From Flavobacteriales bacterium UBA958 (GTDB lineage Bacteria > Bacteroidota > Bacteroidia > Flavobacteriales_D > Crocinitomicaceae): DNA of 5,798 bases. Where the stretch lies: positions 1-5,798 of the forward strand of contig DBCM01000005.1 in assembly GCA_002293045.1 (NCBI GenBank), read 5' to 3'. Positions 1-5,530 of the stretch are shown one piece after another (the stretch's first letter is position 1; each line of letters begins with the position of its first letter). The notes under the pieces were generated by a model. It was not told where the DNA came from. It saw only the letters and a list, made by a program, of their open reading frames with translations, and did not search any database. Both the position numbers and the translations under genes were made by a program.

Positions 1-1239
1 CGAAAGATCCGTGGTAAGCATGGTTGGTTTAAGACGTTTGGTTGAGTCAAATGCATGAGGCACAATTTCAGGCGCATCTTTCGCAACCCACTGATGTGCA
101 CCCGCCGGACTTTTCGTGAGCTCCCATTCATAGGCGTAGAGCATGTCAAAATAACCTGAACCCCACTGCGTTGGGTTTGGTGTCCAAGTTACTTCTAGTC
201 CTGAGGTGATGGCATCAGCGCCTTTTCCTGATTTGTAGGTACTGTTCCATCCGAACCCTTGCATTTCAATCGGTGCTGCTTCCGGTTCTGGACCTACATT
301 ATTTGCAGGACCTGCACCGTGTGTTTTACCAAAGGTATGCCCGCCAGCGATCAAGGCTACGGTTTCTTCGTCGTTCATTCCCATTCGGCCAAAGGTTTCT
401 CGGATATCTTTCGCTGCAAGAACCGGGTCAGGATTTCCATTAGGTCCTTCCGGATTTACATAGATTAATCCCATTTGTACTGCCGCCAATGGATTTTCCA
501 ATTGTCTTCCTTCGCTGTAGCGTTGGTCGTCTAGCATTTTTTTCTCAGAACCCCAGTAGATGTTGCTTTCAGCTTCCCATACATCGGCTCTTCCGCCGCC
601 AAATCCGTAGGTTTTAAACCCCATACTTTCCAGGGCTACGTTCCCAGCCAATACCATAAGGTCAGCCCAGGAGATTTTATTCCCATATTTTTGTTTGATG
701 GGCCATAGTAATCGACGTGCTTTATCTAAGTTTCCATTGTCAGGCCAGCTATTTAAAGGAGCAAACCGTTGTTGTCCTTCCGTTGCTCCGCCGCGACCAT
801 CCGCAGTCCGATAGGTTCCTGCACTGTGCCAAGCCATACGAATGAAAAAAGGACCATAGTTCCCGTAATCTGCCGGCCACCAATCCTGAGATTGGGTAAG
901 AACCGCTTTGATGTCATTTTTTAGGGCGATGTAATCCAAATTTTTAAACGCTTTCGTGTAGTCGAAGCTTGGGTCCATCGGGTCGGATAGGCTAGAGTGT
1001 TGACGTAAGACGCTTAAATCTAATTGATTAGGCCACCAATCTTTATTAGTATTGGGGGTGGTTGGCTTACTTCCATTCAATGTCTGAGTTGGTGAGTTTT
1101 GCTCTACCATAGGCTGAATTTCTTGCACAGCAGCCGTTGGCGTATTCGCGGGTTTGGAGTCAAAATTGAACGGACATTTGCCTTGACCAAAAAGCAATGC
1201 AGAAGAGAGTAAACTTAAGATGAAGGTTGTTTTTTTCAT
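1..1239 (-). CDS. katG: Catalase-peroxidase KatG, N-terminal 413 residues (3' end beyond window), apparently exported
   Basis: Bifunctional haem enzyme that disproportionates hydrogen peroxide and has broad peroxidase activity. The ATG at 1237-1239 opens a frame that stays intact to base 1, so the gene is partial only because the window ends; the family is about 720-760 residues. Seen in the translation: distal haem-pocket Arg134, Trp137 and His138 in FIRMAWHSAGTYR; Tyr260 in IYVNPEGPNG and Met286 in GRMGMND, which with Trp137 would form the Met-Tyr-Trp covalent adduct needed for catalase activity; proximal haem ligand His301 in GGHTFGKTHG. Residues 1-19 (Lys2, Lys3, a hydrophobic run, then FGQ before GKCPF) look like a signal peptide, suggesting periplasmic location, unlike most cytoplasmic KatG proteins. 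It is divergent from the tocopherol-cyclase-like gene. The identification is secure; export is inferred from sequence character alone. Confidence 0.98.
   Translation of the reverse strand, partial: MKKTTFILSLLSSALLFGQGKCPFNFDSKPANTPTAAVQEIQPMVEQNSPTQTLNGSKPTTPNTNKDWWPNQLDLSVLRQHSSLSDPMDPSFDYTKAFKNLDYIALKNDIKAVLTQSQDWWPADYGNYGPFFIRMAWHSAGTYRTADGRGGATEGQQRFAPLNSWPDNGNLDKARRLLWPIKQKYGNKISWADLMVLAGNVALESMGFKTYGFGGGRADVWEAESNIYWGSEKKMLDDQRYSEGRQLENPLAAVQMGLIYVNPEGPNGNPDPVLAAKDIRETFGRMGMNDEETVALIAGGHTFGKTHGAGPANNVGPEPEAAPIEMQGFGWNSTYKSGKGADAITSGLEVTWTPNPTQWGSGYFDMLYAYEWELTKSPAGAHQWVAKDAPEIVPHAFDSTKRLKPTMLTTDLS
1180..1239 (-). other. Predicted signal peptide of the catalase-peroxidase
   Basis: The first 20 codons read M-K-K-T-T followed by about a dozen hydrophobic or small residues and FGQG. 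Cleavage after Gln19 would leave a mature protein beginning GKCPFNF, which is close to the usual N-terminal region of cytoplasmic KatG proteins. The leader therefore looks like an addition in front of a normal KatG. It is not a lipobox: Lys precedes Cys22. Confidence 0.7.
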
Positions 1240-1255
1240 GGCTTAGTAATTTTCT

Positions 1256-1263
1256 CAAAGTTA
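1256..1263 (-). promoter_or_regulatory. Candidate Bacteroidota -7 element for katG
   Basis: On the minus strand this reads TAACTTTG, an exact match to the Bacteroidota sigma-A -7 consensus TAnnTTTG, 16 bases upstream of the katG ATG. Transcription would start around 1250, giving a very short leader. No clear TTG -33 element lies 17-20 bases further upstream, so the promoter may depend on an activator. Confidence 0.5.
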
Positions 1264-1284
1264 AATTCAATTGGTCTTTAAATT

Positions 1285-1297
1285 ACATTGATAATGT
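1285..1297. promoter_or_regulatory. Small inverted repeat upstream of katG
   Basis: The arms ACATT and AATGT are perfect complements around a 3-base centre GAT. The site covers the region where the -33 element of the proposed katG promoter would lie. It resembles the 7-1-7 layout of PerR boxes only loosely, and the A+T-rich context makes chance likely. A binding protein cannot be named. Confidence 0.22.
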
Positions 1298-1358
1298 TTA
1301 TAGGAATGATGATAATATCTATGCTTTTTCGAAAAAATACCTGCGAAATATTATTCAC

Positions 1359-1370
1359 TATTGAACAATA
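1359..1370. promoter_or_regulatory. 12-bp palindrome in the katG / cyclase-like divergent spacer
   Basis: TATTG and CATTA-type arms (TATTG, AA centre, CAATA) form a perfect inverted repeat 50 bp before the ATG at 1421 and about 120 bp before the katG ATG. It shares the core TTGAAC(A/T) with the palindrome in front of the MarR-family gene, so it could be a second site for that regulator. This is sequence similarity only. Confidence 0.3.
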
Positions 1371-1420
1371 TGTGCGTATTGATTGTCCTAAAAACGCTGA
1401 TTAAATATTAACTTCGTTAA

Positions 1421-2347
1421 ATGCTTGCAAGATATATTCCATCAGGCCTTCGGGGAACAATCAATCGTCAAAACTTTTTTGAAGGATGGTTTCAGAAGAT
1501 TTATTCCATGGAGCATCAGGCCTCAGTAGTAATTATTTACGGTTATGCCACACAAAATCCGCCTGATCGATTTGGATTCATTCAAATTTTAGTCCCTGGT
1601 GAGAATCCGCAGTGCTATTATTTTCCAAAACAAGAAGTAAGGATGGATCCAACGAATCATATCGTTCGTATGGGGAAAAATCTGCTTTCTACCCAAGAAG
1701 TGTTGATTTTTACGGAATTGTTTCAAATCAACCTGAGAATGTCGGTAACATACCCGATTCGAGGCTTAAAAAATTCGATGGGGTATACCTATTACATTCC
1801 AAACCTGCCGTGCTATCATGCGGTTTTAAATCCAGCCCATTTGGTCTCTGGAAGTATTGAATACCAAGGTAAATCAATATTACTCAGCAATGAACGCGGT
1901 TATTTAGAAAAGAATTGGGGGACTTCCTTTCCTCAAAACTATCTTTGGCTTCATGCGCTTGATCCAAGCGATTCTGGGGTAAGCGTATTGTTTTCATATG
2001 CCTCCATTGAATGGATGGGAAAATCGTTTGACAAGCACGTGGGACATATACGTTTTCGTGGAATAGAAATAGATCTTAGAGAATTACGGCAAGTAGAAAT
2101 CCGGTGCAATAAGAAATCGCCTTCGGTATATGTTATATCGTTGATCAGTAAAACGGTTTCCTTGGTTATTGAAGTGATATCGGTAAAACAAGTCATGTTT
2201 AAGGGGCCGAATTATGGGAAATTATCCCGTGATATATTACACCATGCAGATTCAAAGATATTCGTAACGCTAACATCAGAAAGCCACCACGAATCCTTCC
2301 AGTTAATTGGTAATTTCGAGGATATTGGCTCCTTGTTCATGCCATAG
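1421..2347 (+). CDS. Tocopherol-cyclase-like protein (Tocopherol_cycl family)
   Basis: A 308-residue protein resembling the bacterial members of the tocopherol cyclase family, whose plant member (VTE1) closes the chromanol ring of vitamin E. Seen: FFEGWFQKI at 19-27, matching the FEGWY(F/Y)K signature near the N-terminus; NLPCYHAV at 128-135; and the most diagnostic block, a YLEKNWGTSFP stretch at 161-171 followed by YLWLHAL at 174-180, as in the E-K-N/D-W-G-x-x-F-P ... W-x-W signature of the family. The rest is beta-rich, consistent with a lipocalin-like or beta-barrel fold. There is no signal peptide or membrane span. An in-frame stop (TAA at 1418-1420) directly precedes the ATG, so this is the furthest upstream start; no Shine-Dalgarno is visible. 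No tocopherol-pathway gene is nearby, so the real substrate is unknown and the name describes family only. It converges with the next gene, 2 bp away. Confidence 0.8.
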   Translation: MLARYIPSGLRGTINRQNFFEGWFQKIYSMEHQASVVIIYGYATQNPPDRFGFIQILVPGENPQCYYFPKQEVRMDPTNHIVRMGKNLLSTQEVLIFTELFQINLRMSVTYPIRGLKNSMGYTYYIPNLPCYHAVLNPAHLVSGSIEYQGKSILLSNERGYLEKNWGTSFPQNYLWLHALDPSDSGVSVLFSYASIEWMGKSFDKHVGHIRFRGIEIDLRELRQVEIRCNKKSPSVYVISLISKTVSLVIEVISVKQVMFKGPNYGKLSRDILHHADSKIFVTLTSESHHESFQLIGNFEDIGSLFMP

Positions 2348-2349
2348 TC

Positions 2350-2985
2350 TTAAGTAGAAACGGCCACTATCTTTTTTACCCATGTTGGATTAAGCAGTTC
2401 TTCTGCCAGGAAGTGGGCAAGGCTAATTCGATTTAGGGTTTTATCATCCGTAAAAAAATACTCGGTAGCACGAACTTGCTCAGGTGTTTTTCCGCTGGTT
2501 AAGTAGGGGGGACGAACTATGGTGTAATTTACCTTGGAATCAATAATGCGTTGTTCCATGATGCGCATGTCGTGATACATATTTTTAAGAAAAAATGGCT
2601 TTAAAATACGTTTAAAAAAGAAGCCGTCATTTGGATTATCGACCACACCACCGCTTGATATCCAAAGAATTCTAGAGGGTTTACTATATTGAGCCTCCCG
2701 TAAAATGAACGTTGCGGAATCGCTGTATAACGTAGTTACTTTCCTAGCTTTTAACAGTCCAGATGCTCCAATAAAGGAAATCCATACATCTGCATTCGAA
2801 ATGCGTTCTCGAATTTTCTCCAGCTGTGAAATCGCATAAGGGAGATAATTTACTGAGGCATGTTGGTATAACTCATCTGAATTTGAACGAATTAATCCGT
2901 ATATTTCATGCGAATCAGTTGAAGTAAGTTGTTGAATCATTAATTGAGCTGTGGGGCTGTTGGCACCGAATACAATAATTTTCAT
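2350..2985 (-). CDS. Atypical short-chain dehydrogenase / NAD(P)-binding oxidoreductase (NAD(P)H-binding, NmrA-like)
   Basis: A 211-residue Rossmann-fold protein of the atypical SDR type, to which YwnB-like, biliverdin-reductase-B-like and NmrA-like proteins belong. Seen: first beta strand and nucleotide loop MKIIVFGANSPTAQ at 1-14; Arg33 after the second strand in YGLIRS, suited to the 2'-phosphate of NADP(H); the fourth strand DVWISFIGA at 66-74; RILWISSGGV at 105-114; and the typical NYTIVRPPYLTSG block at 153-165. The length is normal for the family. Oddity: the nucleotide-loop motif, usually G-A-T/S-G-x-x-G, is G7-A-N-S-P-T-A13, lacking the second and third glycines, so cofactor binding may be altered. 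It diverges from the MarR-family gene, whose palindromic site lies 41-54 bp upstream of this ATG, suggesting control by that regulator. The substrate is unknown. Confidence 0.85.
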   Translation of the reverse strand: MKIIVFGANSPTAQLMIQQLTSTDSHEIYGLIRSNSDELYQHASVNYLPYAISQLEKIRERISNADVWISFIGASGLLKARKVTTLYSDSATFILREAQYSKPSRILWISSGGVVDNPNDGFFFKRILKPFFLKNMYHDMRIMEQRIIDSKVNYTIVRPPYLTSGKTPEQVRATEYFFTDDKTLNRISLAHFLAEELLNPTWVKKIVAVST

Positions 2986-3018
2986 AGCAATAATTTTATG
3001 GCTAAAACATGAATTGAG

Positions 3019-3026
3019 TAACTTTG
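3019..3026 (+). promoter_or_regulatory. Candidate -7 element for the MarR-family gene
   Basis: TAACTTTG is an exact match to the Bacteroidota -7 consensus TAnnTTTG, 22 bases before the ATG at 3049. Its last base is the first base of the palindrome at 3026-3039, so the expected start point (about 3032) lies inside that palindrome. No clean TTG lies at -33. Confidence 0.55.
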
Positions 3027-3039
3027 TTCAACATTGAAC
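3026..3039. promoter_or_regulatory. Probable MarR-family operator between the divergent genes
   Basis: A perfect inverted repeat, arms GTTCAA and TTGAAC around a 2-base centre CA, lies 9 bp before the MarR-family ATG. It directly follows the -7 element of that gene and covers its likely transcription start. On the minus strand its outer TTG is about 19 bases from a weak TGTTTTAG -7-like sequence for the oxidoreductase, so it may overlap that promoter's -33 region. MarR proteins usually bind such short palindromes in their own promoter and repress; that this one does so is inference. Confidence 0.6.
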
Positions 3040-3048
3040 TAAAAAAAT

Positions 3049-3531
3049 ATGCACGAACACTTCCTCATAGATATTTTGAATTTTACTTCTGACAGCGATG
3101 AAACAAAACAGGCATTAATTCATTGGTTTTGGGGGAATATTGAACGGAGGCGACGCATTCTCTTTAAATTTTATTTCAAGGATTTTCCATTTACTACTAT
3201 GGATGAATATGCTTTATTAAATTTCATATCTATAAACGAGCATGTAACACTTACACGAGCATCGTCTTACCTGTATTTAGAGCGCAGCACCACCAGTGAA
3301 ATGTTTAAAAGGTTTTGTGCGAAGTCAATTACTAAGGTGGATACTGATCCTACGGATGGTCGCATTAAGTACTATTCACTCACGGATAGTGGGGCCCAAA
3401 TTGTAAAAGATGCAAATCAAAAGATGAAAGAAATGAATTCCTATTTATTCCAGAATTTGGCGGATAATGCGGTGTTTTTAGAGGAATTAAAAGGGGTTTA
3501 TCAGGTGTTGAATGAACGCCTTAAAACCTAA
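3049..3531 (+). CDS. MarR-family transcriptional regulator
   Basis: A 160-residue winged-helix regulator of MarR length. Seen: an N-terminal helical region (about 1-48) for dimerisation; the helix-turn-helix around 50-92, with a recognition helix near LERSTTSEMFKRFCAK (77-92); and the wing at 95-112, where D100-P-T-D103-G-R105 followed by YYSLTDSG reproduces the D-P-x-D-x-R ... L-T-x-x-G signature of the family. A C-terminal helical segment (113-160) completes the dimer interface. The only cysteine is Cys90 in the recognition-helix region, not the N-terminal reactive cysteine of OhrR, so peroxide sensing by the OhrR mechanism is not supported. It diverges from the atypical SDR gene with a 63-bp spacer carrying a palindrome, the usual layout of a MarR repressor beside its target. 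The ligand is unknown. The ATG at 3049 has an A-rich upstream stretch rather than a Shine-Dalgarno. Confidence 0.9.
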   Translation: MHEHFLIDILNFTSDSDETKQALIHWFWGNIERRRRILFKFYFKDFPFTTMDEYALLNFISINEHVTLTRASSYLYLERSTTSEMFKRFCAKSITKVDTDPTDGRIKYYSLTDSGAQIVKDANQKMKEMNSYLFQNLADNAVFLEELKGVYQVLNERLKT

Positions 3532-3568
3532 TTCATTCCGTGCATAATGGAAATTAAAAGGCTTAGGA

Positions 3569-4018
3569 TTAAAATTCTTTTACTCCTCTAGTGCACAAGG
3601 TGCAATTGGAAAGGGCTTTCCACGGACTGGTAGTAAATCCTCCCATGGTACTTCCGAAATATTTGGACCAAGCAGTTCCGTTTCCAAGGGTAGAGGACCA
3701 ATAATCACGGTTGTCGAATCCGATCAAGGAAGCCTTGGAGCTATATATTAATTCAAGTTCAGTTTTTGTGGGTAAACGCCACCCTTCACCGCCTTCGCTA
3801 TATGCTTCAACGAGCGCCTTAGAATCGTTCCAATTCTTGTGCATGGCAAACGTAACTTGATCAGTTTTTGCAACCACTAAGCCATGTTCTTTGGTTTCAT
3901 CTACTTGAATCACAATGCCTCCGAATGCCTCCTCTCCTATAGCATAGGTTTTCGTTTCATTCTTTTTACATGCTGTGGCTAATAAAATAAGAGCGAATAA
4001 AGGAATTAGGTGTTTCAT
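3569..4018 (-). CDS. DUF1566 (Lcl C-terminal-like) domain lipoprotein
   Basis: A 149-residue exported protein. Seen: a lipoprotein signal MKHLIPLFALILLATAC with the lipidated cysteine at 17, followed by Lys-Lys-Asn; then one DUF1566-type domain covering the rest. Its signatures are G33-G-I-V-I-Q-V-D, HGLVVAKTDQ at 45-54, GWRLPTKTELELIY at 79-92, YWSST at 106-110 and a closing CTRGVKEF in place of the common VRxVR ending. This domain occurs in many Bacteroidota and Legionella surface proteins, and in the Lcl protein it contributes to adhesion; the role here is unknown. Cys138 and Cys141 (C-x-x-C) could form a disulfide in the envelope. It is a single-domain, stand-alone version. It converges with the MarR-family gene (37 bp apart) and is 28 bp from the end of the next minus-strand gene, so read-through from that gene is possible. 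Confidence 0.82.
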   Translation of the reverse strand: MKHLIPLFALILLATACKKNETKTYAIGEEAFGGIVIQVDETKEHGLVVAKTDQVTFAMHKNWNDSKALVEAYSEGGEGWRLPTKTELELIYSSKASLIGFDNRDYWSSTLGNGTAWSKYFGSTMGGFTTSPWKALSNCTLCTRGVKEF

Positions 4019-4033
4019 GGTGTATATTTTAAG

Positions 4034-4041
4034 TAAATATA
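4034..4041 (-). promoter_or_regulatory. Possible -7 element for the DUF1566 lipoprotein gene
   Basis: The minus strand reads TATATTTA, seven of eight positions of TAnnTTTG, 15 bases upstream of the ATG. A TTG (plus-strand 4063-4065) sits 21 bases further upstream, slightly longer than the preferred spacing. The region is A+T rich, so this is weak. Confidence 0.28.
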
Positions 4042-4046
4042 AGCAT

Positions 4047-4781
4047 CTACAGCATTATCTCACAAGTCTCTGGAATAAATTCAACAAACTTCACAAGAGG
4101 GTGGTTCTTTAGAGCATTAAATATAGCAAGTATATCCGATAGCCTATTCGAATTTACAGAAACAATAAACGCATAATCTAAGCTGCCTCCCTCCAAGCGG
4201 ATTCCAGGGATATCGTTCATTACTTCATTAATATCCTGTTGCGCTGTACGTCGGTCAAAATGCACATTTAGCATATTGGAAAGAACAAGCGTCGAGGTAT
4301 CTTTATCTGTGACCAGAATTGCATCATAACCTACATGTTTATATCCTAACCTTTCTCCTTTTTTTAAAAAACGGCTTACCTGAGCCACGGGAACCCCGTA
4401 AAACGCGCACATCGATGTACTCCAAAATTCCATCGGGAACCCAAGGTCCTTGAACCGTTTCAATGCCGGTAAATCTGGATTCTCCACAAAGAATGTAAAC
4501 ACATTCTTACAGATGCTAAGTTGACTATTCAAGGTGTCGTAGCCAACGATATGACGATAGGGTAGTGAATAATACCTTCGGATATCCCCGTGCACTTCAA
4601 TACGTGCTTTGTCTTTATTCGGTTCTTGCGTTTTGAGCGCTACCTGTGGATGCGTGGTCTTGTTTTCCTGCTTCCTGAATGCTGGTTTTTCCAGCGTGGT
4701 TTTGGTGTTTTTTGGTGATGGACTACATCCAATTACCACGGCGAATGCAAGGCAATTGAACACAGAATTTACGCAACTCAT
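4047..4781 (-). CDS. Hypothetical lipoprotein, second gene of the SIMPL unit
   Basis: A 244-residue protein that I do not recognise. Seen: an N-terminal hydrophobic stretch ending in the lipobox V16-I-G-C19, followed by a Ser/Pro/Lys/Thr/Gln-rich linker (20-58) typical of an envelope tether, then a folded region (59-244). Its last part (about 183-238: PGIRLEGGS ... NALKNHPLVKFVEFIPE) has the beta-alpha-beta look of subtilase-propeptide-like domains, which end in a 'V-x-x-V/A-E-x-x-P'-type strand, but no protease domain follows. The signal peptide is odd: MSCVNSVFNC has no Lys or Arg before the hydrophobic core. An in-frame TAA 12 bases upstream of the ATG excludes a longer ATG start. The gene starts 4 bp after the stop of the SIMPL gene, so the two are almost certainly co-transcribed and perhaps translationally coupled. 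Function unknown. Confidence 0.78.
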   Translation of the reverse strand: MSCVNSVFNCLAFAVVIGCSPSPKNTKTTLEKPAFRKQENKTTHPQVALKTQEPNKDKARIEVHGDIRRYYSLPYRHIVGYDTLNSQLSICKNVFTFFVENPDLPALKRFKDLGFPMEFWSTSMCAFYGVPVAQVSRFLKKGERLGYKHVGYDAILVTDKDTSTLVLSNMLNVHFDRRTAQQDINEVMNDIPGIRLEGGSLDYAFIVSVNSNRLSDILAIFNALKNHPLVKFVEFIPETCEIML

Positions 4782-4785
4782 CGGG

Positions 4786-5508
4786 CTATTTTATAGAAAA
4801 CTTCGTGTAAATCGAATAGCTTAATTTTATCTTCTGAAATTCAATTTCAGGTTCTTTATCTATAGAATCAAACGCTGTAACTCCCGGAATATAGTTAAGG
4901 ACTTTATTCGGCATGCGTGCAATGTCTTGTCGTGTTACGGTGCTGTTTTCTGTTTCACTAATGATCAAGGCCTTGCCTGTTTCTTGTCCAATGGCATTTA
5001 ATAAATAATCTGATTTCTCTTTAGCCGCTTTGATTGCTTCAATTCGCACTTGCTTTCTTAAGCTATCGATGGCAGAATGGCTCACATGATCAATGTATCC
5101 ATCTTGGATTTTCATTTTTTCTAATTCTTGAAATACCTTACCTACGGTTGTGGCGTTGCTCACCTTGAGTTGATATTCTTTTTTCGTGAGTACATCGCGT
5201 TTCTGCCAGCTCACTTTTACATAATCAGCATTGGCATCAGCCACAGAAAGGTTGGAGATCGGAATGCTTAAGGTAGTAAGCGCTTCGCGCAGTTGTTTTT
5301 CCTGCGCTTCAATGCTAAGCTTTTCTTTATTTTCCATCCGCTCCCGCAAGGTGATTCCGATGTAAATTTCATTTGGAATTACTTCCTTTTCTGCATAGCC
5401 ATTGACTTCAATGTAGGGGATTTCATCTGTGGGTTTCGTTTGACTATAATGAATCGTGTAAAAAAATGAAATGCATAGAATTGCAAGGATGGATTGATGT
5501 GTTTTCAT
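4786..5508 (-). CDS. SIMPL (DUF541, YggE-like) domain exported protein
   Basis: A 240-residue protein of the SIMPL/DUF541 family, beta-rich envelope proteins that form oligomers; E. coli YggE is linked to lower oxidative stress, and other members have other roles. Seen: a signal peptide MKTHQSILAILCISFFYTIHYSQ (residues 1-23, written here as one 23-residue region with Lys2 and a hydrophobic core at 7-18); the entry strand PYIEVNGYAEKEVIPNEIYI at 31-50, equivalent to the family's V-x-G-x-G/A-E-x-x-x-x-P-D; and RIEAIKAAKEKSDYLLNAIG at 155-174 followed by ISETEN, matching the A-x-x-A-x-x-K-A-x-x-L-A-x-x-x-G block; a C-terminal strand IKLSYSIYTKFSI at 227-239. I chose the ATG at 5506-5508. A GTG at 5527-5529 is in frame, but it would fall upstream of the predicted transcription start and spoil the signal peptide's N-region. 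It leads a two-gene unit with the lipoprotein at 4047-4781. Confidence 0.88.
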   Translation of the reverse strand: MKTHQSILAILCISFFYTIHYSQTKPTDEIPYIEVNGYAEKEVIPNEIYIGITLRERMENKEKLSIEAQEKQLREALTTLSIPISNLSVADANADYVKVSWQKRDVLTKKEYQLKVSNATTVGKVFQELEKMKIQDGYIDHVSHSAIDSLRKQVRIEAIKAAKEKSDYLLNAIGQETGKALIISETENSTVTRQDIARMPNKVLNYIPGVTAFDSIDKEPEIEFQKIKLSYSIYTKFSIK

Positions 5509-5530
5509 CTGAGTTAATTTTAAGTTCACC

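Noticed and set aside
259..468. Open frame on the plus strand, 69 codons
   Set aside because: Lies wholly antisense inside the conserved catalase-peroxidase coding region; the translation is cysteine- and arginine-rich with no family likeness.
1174..1176. Cys22 of the catalase-peroxidase as a lipoprotein cysteine
   Set aside because: It is preceded by Gly-Gln-Gly-Lys, which is not a lipobox; K-C-P-F is a common N-terminal sequence of ordinary KatG proteins.
1332..1339. TATTTTTT on the minus strand as an alternative katG -7 element
   Set aside because: Misses the final G of the consensus, has no TTG at the correct spacing, and would give a leader of about 90 bases; the exact match at 1256-1263 is better.
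1612..2196. Two overlapping open frames (plus 1612-1860 and minus 1951-2196) inside the tocopherol-cyclase-like gene
   Set aside because: Both are shadows of a gene whose frame shows family motifs through the same bases.
3532..3568. Possible bidirectional terminator between the MarR-family and DUF1566 genes
   Set aside because: TTCC/GGAA and AAAAG/CTTTT arms can be drawn, but the stems are short, bulged and A+T-rich, with no clear hairpin plus T-run on either strand.
4576..4605. ARIEVHGDI in the unknown lipoprotein as a second SIMPL-domain start (compare IEVNGYAE in the neighbour)
   Set aside because: The likeness stops after a few residues; none of the later SIMPL blocks follow.
4609..4824. 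Plus-strand open frame of 71 codons across the SIMPL/lipoprotein junction
   Set aside because: Antisense to two well-supported minus-strand genes; its hydrophobic look comes from the reverse of the Lys/Thr/Gln-rich linker and signal peptide.
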